Positions 21,885-26,509 of a DNA stretch of 26,509 bases are shown one piece after another. Source of the stretch: a virus; IMG/VR virus record IMGVR_UViG_3300050139_000051, positions 1 to 26,509 of that record; one strand, given 5' to 3'. A program made the position numbers and the translations under genes. The notes below the pieces were generated by a model that searched no databases, was not told where the DNA came from, and saw only the letters and a program-made list of their open reading frames with translations. The first letter of the stretch is position 1. Every line of letters begins with the position of its first letter.

Positions 21885-23581
21885 TGCCAGCCTTCATTAA
21901 AACTCCTGGAGATGAAAAACGTTGGTCAAAGGCTAAAGAAGCAGCTGATAAGTCTCATTCAGCATCTGAAGGCGATAGCTATTGGGCCGTTGTGAACTCT
22001 ATATACCAGAAGATGACTAAAACTATTGATGTGGCATTAGAGTTGGGAGATGAAGAAGCTCTAGCTAAAGCCATTGAAATGCTCGATAAGGCTCGCGATT
22101 GGACCAATGATCCAGATGACGACGATAATGAGCTTGGAGAAGGGTTCAGTGAGATTGACCCAGACGACGAGGAGTCTGCTGGCGATGATTGGCTTAAAGA
22201 AAACGATCCCAAACAAGGAGATGAGTATGAAGAATATGATGATGGCGAAGATGAGGATGCTCATCGAAAGAACATCGAAGATGATGAAAGCGCTGAAGAA
22301 GCAGCTCCAGAAGCTGCAGAAGCAGGCAGTGAAGAGTCAGCGGATGTGCCAAAAATCTCTGAAAAAGACCTGGCAGCAATGCCTAAAGCAGTTAGGGACA
22401 TTTATGCCAAAGCACAATCCAAAGGTGGTAAACCTCAAGAAGTGGAAGAAGCACAACCGCAAGGACAAGTAAGATCTAGTCGCTTCAGACAACCAACTCC
22501 TGAAGAGATTACATCTATGCGTGGATACACTCGTCCTTGGGAACAACGTGCTCGCGAGACAGTTAAGCTTAATGCTGATCCTTCTAAGAATCCAGTATTG
22601 CACCATCAGGGTCAAGTTATTGAGGCTCGTGAGAAAGCTCACGGCGGTCGCAAGGCTGAGTACCAGAAGCTTATAAACTCTGATGACTACAAGAACGCAG
22701 ATCCTATGCAACAGATGGAGATGGATGATGGTTTTGAGCGTGATTGGAAGAAGAATAACCCTGAGCATATGAAGAATGCTTTTGCTGAGCATCATGCTGC
22801 AGATAAGAAAGGCAAGCTAGCTGGTGCACAGCACGCAGCAGCTAAAGATGCTGATATTCGCAATATTATCATGGGTGGATCTAATTCTGGAGAGGGAATG
22901 TCTACTGAGGCTGCTCTGCAGAACGTAGGCGGTGTTAAAGGTGAAGAAGGTACTACTGGGCGCATTATGCAAGACCCAGCTGCTTCTTTTGCTCATAGCA
23001 ACCCTGACTTCATCAAGCAATACGCTCAGGACTATGAAAAGAAAGCCAAAAAGGTTGGCGATATTGACGATATGCAGAACTATGACGACGCCTCTAGAAA
23101 GGATGTTGCCCGTATTTTGGGAGCAGCTCCTGCAAAAGACCCTCGCGTAGAGCAGTTCTTTGCTCATTATCATCCTCTTATTGGCATGAGTGCTTCTAAG
23201 GTTATGAAGAAGCTTGGTCTAGACTCTAAGTCAGGCGACATGGATATGAGCATGCTGCACGAAGCAGGAATGCATGGTTTGATGCAGTCTATCAATGATT
23301 ATGACCATAATCACCCCAGCAAAGCATCATTCGCAACACATGCTGGCAACAAGATACGCGGTCTTATGCAGACTGCACTTAGAGATCAAGATAAGATCCC
23401 CACTGAGATGCGTAGAGCACAGAAGAGCTATATGAAGACTAAAGCGCCTGCGGTCAAGACAATCTCAAGTAAAGAGCTGTTAGGATCTCATACTAGAGCA
23501 CCAGAGATAAAAGAGAGACTAGGACATGCTGATGCTCAGAGAGCCAGGTATGTTCCTAAGAAGCCGGGAGGGCAAGAATAA
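21884..23581 (+). CDS. Virion-type protein with sigma factor region 2-like domain
   Basis: This 565-residue protein has three parts. Residues 1-44 (MPAFIKTPGDEKRWSKAKEA, then YWAVVNSIYQKM) match an N-terminal motif I recall from phage structural proteins. Residues 70-160 are very acidic and disordered, with the ISEKDLAAMP peptide shared with the previous protein. Residues about 421-515 resemble sigma-70 region 2: HYHPLIGMSASKVMKKLG, then SMLHEAGMHGLMQSINDYD like 'DLiQeG.iGLm.Ai..fD', then FATHAGNKIRGLMQTALRDQ like 'FstYA...IRg.i...lRd'. The paired Trp of sigma-70 is replaced by N489-K490, as in alternative sigma types. No region 4 is present. It may be a packaged or late sigma factor, or a DNA-binding structural protein using this fold. 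Confidence 0.68.
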   Translation: MPAFIKTPGDEKRWSKAKEAADKSHSASEGDSYWAVVNSIYQKMTKTIDVALELGDEEALAKAIEMLDKARDWTNDPDDDDNELGEGFSEIDPDDEESAGDDWLKENDPKQGDEYEEYDDGEDEDAHRKNIEDDESAEEAAPEAAEAGSEESADVPKISEKDLAAMPKAVRDIYAKAQSKGGKPQEVEEAQPQGQVRSSRFRQPTPEEITSMRGYTRPWEQRARETVKLNADPSKNPVLHHQGQVIEAREKAHGGRKAEYQKLINSDDYKNADPMQQMEMDDGFERDWKKNNPEHMKNAFAEHHAADKKGKLAGAQHAAAKDADIRNIIMGGSNSGEGMSTEAALQNVGGVKGEEGTTGRIMQDPAASFAHSNPDFIKQYAQDYEKKAKKVGDIDDMQNYDDASRKDVARILGAAPAKDPRVEQFFAHYHPLIGMSASKVMKKLGLDSKSGDMDMSMLHEAGMHGLMQSINDYDHNHPSKASFATHAGNKIRGLMQTALRDQDKIPTEMRRAQKSYMKTKAPAVKTISSKELLGSHTRAPEIKERLGHADAQRARYVPKKPGGQE

Positions 23582-24411
23582 TGGGTATTACTAAGACAAC
23601 TACAAACGCTGTATTTCCAGCATGGAATGTGGATCAAGAGGATAGTCCCTCGAGATATGCTCCTATTCCTACGCCAAAATCCTTAAAGGAAACAGTGTTG
23701 TTCGGTATTCCTCTTGTATCTTATTTGACTGGCCAAGCAGTGTCGGACGAAGCTCTTCAGAATTTTATCAATCAGTCTATCTCAGAGATAGAGCATGAGT
23801 TTGATATCTATATCACTCCTTGTACATTCACTGAGAATCAAGATTACAGCAGAGCTATGAATTTTTGGAGCTTTGGGTATGTGAAGTTGAATCACTCTCC
23901 TATATTGAATGTTACTAAGTTTGAACTTACATTCAATAACGGTATCAATGGTCTTCCACCATTGGTCGACATTCCTCTTGAGTATGTCTATGTGCAACCT
24001 CAGGAAGGTACAGTTCAACTAGTTCCTGCTCAGGGTATCAGTATCTCTGGTCTTATCGTTAGCATCTATTCTGGTTTGGGCTTTCATGCCTTCAACAGTC
24101 AGATGTTGAACGCTTGGCCTGGAGCTGTGCGCATTACATATAACTCTGGTTTTGAGTTGAATAAGGTTCCTGCTATGATAGTGGGACTTATTGAGAATTT
24201 AGCGGCTTTTAAGCTTTTGTCAGTTATGGGACCTATTTTGTTTCCGCATAACTCTGTGAGCATCGGTATTGACGGTACTAGTCAGAGTGTTGGTACTTTA
24301 GGACCTGCATTCTTGCAGAATCGTTTGGCAGATCTTGAGAAGATCATTGCTCAACAGAAAGATGCCATGAAAGGTTACTACCAAAAACGCTTCTTGGTAG
24401 ACTACATATAA
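23581..24411 (+). CDS. Head-tail connector-like structural protein
   Basis: This 276-residue protein resembles head-completion/adaptor proteins of large myoviruses. The N-terminal part has 'FGIPL...' then VSDEALQNFINQSISEIEHE, then FDIYITPCTFTENQDYSRAM, a pattern I recall from virion proteins of SPO1-like and jumbo phages. Beta-rich central parts follow (LEYVYVQPQEGTVQLVPAQG) and a helical tail (NRLADLEKIIAQQKDAMKGY). It has no enzyme motif. It would form part of the neck that joins portal to tail. The gene overlaps the previous stop by 1 nt and uses GGGAGGG as ribosome site. The family recall is from memory without an alignment. Confidence 0.7.
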   Translation: MGITKTTTNAVFPAWNVDQEDSPSRYAPIPTPKSLKETVLFGIPLVSYLTGQAVSDEALQNFINQSISEIEHEFDIYITPCTFTENQDYSRAMNFWSFGYVKLNHSPILNVTKFELTFNNGINGLPPLVDIPLEYVYVQPQEGTVQLVPAQGISISGLIVSIYSGLGFHAFNSQMLNAWPGAVRITYNSGFELNKVPAMIVGLIENLAAFKLLSVMGPILFPHNSVSIGIDGTSQSVGTLGPAFLQNRLADLEKIIAQQKDAMKGYYQKRFLVDYI

Positions 24412-24420
24412 GGAGATAGC

Positions 24421-25611
24421 GTGGATAAGATTATTGAAGTCACAGCAGACGGAAAGCAAGAACCAGTTCCAGGTAAGGAACCACTTAAGAAAGACCCTAG
24501 AAAAAAGGTCAAGTCTCTTAAGGAGCGCTGGGCTTTAATTAAAGCTAGACTTAATAACGAAGATGCTATTATGGACATTAAAGAAGAAGGTGGCTTCGAT
24601 GAGCCACAGCCCGGACAAGAACAGATGGACCCCGAGGCTGCTCAACAACCAGAAGAAGGTCAAGAAGAAGCGCCAGACGAAGAAGGTGATTCTGGATCTT
24701 CCCCGGAAATTGATCCTGCCCAACCTGAAGGTGAAGAATTAGAAGAGGAATCTCCTGACGAGCAGCCCGTTGAAATGAACGAGGATGATTCAGATCCGTC
24801 ATCCGAGCAAGAATCGGAAGATGACGAGGATTCCGGAAATGAAGATGGGTCGGATGAAGATGACAAGTTAAAAGAAGCATTAGAGGCTGAGGGCTATAGT
24901 GCTCCTGAGATTGAGTATATCGTTCATGGTCGTCACTCTATGCCACCAGATCTTACAGCAGAAGCTAAAGCTACTGCTACACAGGATATGTCGCAGGTTG
25001 ACGTTGAAAATGCTAAGTCACAGAATGAAGTTGAACTTGAGACGAAGAAGCGCCAAGCTGAGATTGATTCTAAACATCAAGAGCGTCAGGGTGATGTTGA
25101 GCATGAGCACACTAAGCGAATGAAGGACTTAGAGTTCGAGCATGCCAAGATGCAGACTCCAGATCCTGAGACAGAGAAAGAACACAAGAAGAGAATGCTT
25201 GATCTAGAGTATGAGAATGCCAAGGGTGCATCGCCAGATGGTTCCGACAAGGAACACCAGAAGCGCATGATGGATCTAGAATTTGATAACGCCAAGGCTC
25301 AATCTCCTGATGGTTCTGAAAAAGAAGTACAGAAGAAGATGGCAGATATGGATCTTGAGGAACGTAAGTTAAAACTTGAGCTACATAAGAAGCAGACTGA
25401 GATGGAACTTGACTTTAAGAAGAAAGAACAAGCTCTTAAACTTAAGATGATGGAAGTTCAGTTAAAGCAACAGATGAAGCAGAAGACTCAGCTTGCAGAT
25501 GAGAAGCATAAGCATAAGTTGGCAGATGCTAAGAAGCCGCCGCCTAAATTAAAGAAGTCAGATGATATATACGAAGAAGAGGAGATAGAGTATGAGCCAG
25601 ATCAAGATTAA
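24421..25611 (+). CDS. Acidic coiled-coil virion-type protein with repeats, 396 aa
   Basis: The protein starts with GTG after a strong AAGGAGA site. Residues 1-50 are basic and helical. Residues 60-150 are almost entirely Asp/Glu/Ser/Pro/Gln and disordered. A short segment (YSAPEIEYIVHGRHSMPPD, 159-177) resembles a motif (EIxxIxHGHxxPxxD) seen in proteins of other large phages. Residues 195-370 form a long charged coiled coil with near-perfect 24-residue repeats. Its tail is KPPPKLKK followed by an acidic end. Such proteins could act as internal head or neck scaffolds or bundle DNA; I cannot choose. The helical part is similar in composition to the portal C terminus. The last 20 nt overlap the next gene. 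Confidence 0.68.
   Translation: MDKIIEVTADGKQEPVPGKEPLKKDPRKKVKSLKERWALIKARLNNEDAIMDIKEEGGFDEPQPGQEQMDPEAAQQPEEGQEEAPDEEGDSGSSPEIDPAQPEGEELEEESPDEQPVEMNEDDSDPSSEQESEDDEDSGNEDGSDEDDKLKEALEAEGYSAPEIEYIVHGRHSMPPDLTAEAKATATQDMSQVDVENAKSQNEVELETKKRQAEIDSKHQERQGDVEHEHTKRMKDLEFEHAKMQTPDPETEKEHKKRMLDLEYENAKGASPDGSDKEHQKRMMDLEFDNAKAQSPDGSEKEVQKKMADMDLEERKLKLELHKKQTEMELDFKKKEQALKLKMMEVQLKQQMKQKTQLADEKHKHKLADAKKPPPKLKKSDDIYEEEEIEYEPDQD
25105..25323 (+). repeat. Tandem 24-25-residue coiled-coil repeats
   Basis: Three units (residues 229-253, 254-277, 278-301), with a partial fourth after them, share the pattern EHxKRMxDLExxxAK followed by SPDGS-x-K in the last two. At DNA level they are 72-75 bp units that differ at many third codon positions. 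They would extend one continuous helix and may act as a length or binding module. Confidence 0.8.
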
Positions 25612-26509
25612 GCAGGTAGACGATAATAACCTTATTGTCTCAATTCCACCAGAGACCCCTATTGTCACTGTGAATGGAATATGTGACGGGTTTGTAGAAC
25701 GCGGGCTCGTAGAGGATCTTATGAAGAGTACATCTTCAAATAGATATTTCTTCCTGCCTAAGGATAAGGCAAATGATCTTGCTGATGAACTCATTAAGTC
25801 CTTGTCGGGTCTTACTGGTCTGAGCAAGATGCGTAGTCCAGAAAATGTTGCGCGTGATTTTGCTCATCAAGCAGCAAAGAGAAAGATGAAGCAGGATCAG
25901 GGCAAGCGATCAGCAGGTCCTGCACCGTTAATTTCTCCCGCACCTCGTCCAAGTATACCTAATACTGCTGGAGCAGCTACTCTACCGAGTGTGCCTAATC
26001 ATCTAGTTGGTGAGATTGGCACCAATGCTAAGAAATCAGACTATGGACCTAGGGGTGCTGGTCAGTACAGTGTAACTGATAATATTAGACGTAAGCTGAA
26101 CAATACCTCTGAGCAAAGCGGTGTCGGACCCAACGTTAATGCTAAGACATATAACACTAGAACTCAAGCTGGAGTTCAGACTGATCCTAAACTTAAGAGA
26201 AAGCAACCTGTAAAGAAGTGGACTCCAGCGGAGATCGCTGAAGAGAACAAGAAGCGTGGCCTTAAGAAGACCTGGTCTAATCATCCTGACTTCCCCAATG
26301 GCGACGAGATGGTTCAGAGATACGACGTAGACTATGAGAGCGGTGATGATGCATCGGCTCGCCAACTTGCCAACATGATGAACAGCAAAGCTATGTTGCG
26401 ACCCGATCATAGATCTCCTTCTACAGAGGATATGATTATGGCAGGTCAGCGCATGGGTCTTGGAGAGTCCAGGGAAGTAATGAAATCTCAAGATGAAAAT
26501 TGGGGTAAC
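25592..26509 (+). CDS. Hypothetical virion-type protein (3' partial)
   Basis: The reading frame is open from ATG 25592 to the end of the window (306 codons, no stop). An AGAGGAGA ribosome site lies upstream, and the start overlaps the previous gene by 20 nt. The N-terminal 70 residues form a small compact domain (IKIKQVDDNNLIVSIPPETP, then CDGFVERGLVEDLMKSTSS). A basic helix and a long Pro/Ser/Asn-rich, probably disordered part follow, then a charged segment (KKWTPAEIAEENKKRGLKKT). I do not recognise the family. It continues the head-tail gene block and may be a structural or accessory protein. Confidence 0.75.
   Translation, partial: MSQIKIKQVDDNNLIVSIPPETPIVTVNGICDGFVERGLVEDLMKSTSSNRYFFLPKDKANDLADELIKSLSGLTGLSKMRSPENVARDFAHQAAKRKMKQDQGKRSAGPAPLISPAPRPSIPNTAGAATLPSVPNHLVGEIGTNAKKSDYGPRGAGQYSVTDNIRRKLNNTSEQSGVGPNVNAKTYNTRTQAGVQTDPKLKRKQPVKKWTPAEIAEENKKRGLKKTWSNHPDFPNGDEMVQRYDVDYESGDDASARQLANMMNSKAMLRPDHRSPSTEDMIMAGQRMGLGESREVMKSQDENWGN

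Noticed and set aside
22061-22795. Several antisense open frames opposite the acidic protein genes
   Set aside because: They arise from repetitive Asp/Glu/Lys codons on the + strand; composition is low complexity (Ser/Leu/His/Phe) and no antisense promoter or ribosome site was seen.
26036-26491. 151-codon antisense open frame at the window end
   Set aside because: It lies opposite a continuous + strand frame (25592-26509) that has a good ribosome site and the expected composition.

Overview
The window is a dense, one-directional stretch of a large tailed-phage genome, most likely a myovirus. All genes lie on the + strand, most junctions overlap by 1-4 nt or have gaps under 30 nt, and I see no bacterial housekeeping genes, tRNAs, rRNAs, IS elements or CRISPR arrays. 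The host cannot be named from the sequence. The genome looks mosaic: T4-type recombination proteins sit beside a head module whose capsid protein resembles the SPO1/Twort (phage K) type.

Region 1 (1-5221) is a recombination/replication block. It holds the end of a gp32-like ssDNA-binding protein, a small protein in the position of UvsY, a UvsX/RecA-type recombinase and a gp47/SbcD-type nuclease. Two free-standing homing endonucleases (HNH, GIY-YIG) sit in gene junctions. A complete class II aldolase-type gene directly follows uvsX, and two small unknown genes complete the block.

Region 2 (5222-12833) is the packaging block: an unknown gene, a small sigma/HTH-like protein, terminase small and large subunits, and portal. 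It is followed by a P-loop nucleotide kinase with an extra C-terminal domain, a coiled-coil protein, a protein with a sigma region 4-like HTH, and an unknown aromatic-rich protein.

Region 3 (12834-17349) is head assembly: a prohead protease fused to a lytic-transglycosylase-like domain and a zinc ribbon, a small unknown protein, a highly charged scaffold-like protein with a duplicated 22-residue unit, and the major capsid protein followed by a strong terminator. The protease tail carries a close copy of a peptide found near the capsid protein N terminus.

Region 4 (17350-20296) interrupts the structural genes with one unknown gene and a nucleotide-metabolism set: thymidylate kinase, DEDD exonuclease with a zinc ribbon, and a CYTH triphosphate-tunnel protein. 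Region 5 (20297-26509) returns to virion-type genes: a small beta-rich protein, two acidic or His-rich proteins sharing a short motif, a head-tail connector-like protein, a long charged coiled-coil protein and an unfinished gene. One of these, 21884-23581, contains a domain resembling sigma factor region 2.

The most unusual theme is transcription. The few intergenic gaps almost all hold a (G)GTATAAT-type -10 box without a recognisable -35. In four cases the box is 6-7 nt from the ATG, which predicts leaderless mRNA. Another box overlaps a perfect hairpin that would hide the ribosome-binding site only in read-through transcripts. Together with sigma region 2-like and region 4-like domains on separate proteins, this suggests a phage-specific, possibly split, late sigma system. 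That idea is an inference from sequence alone.
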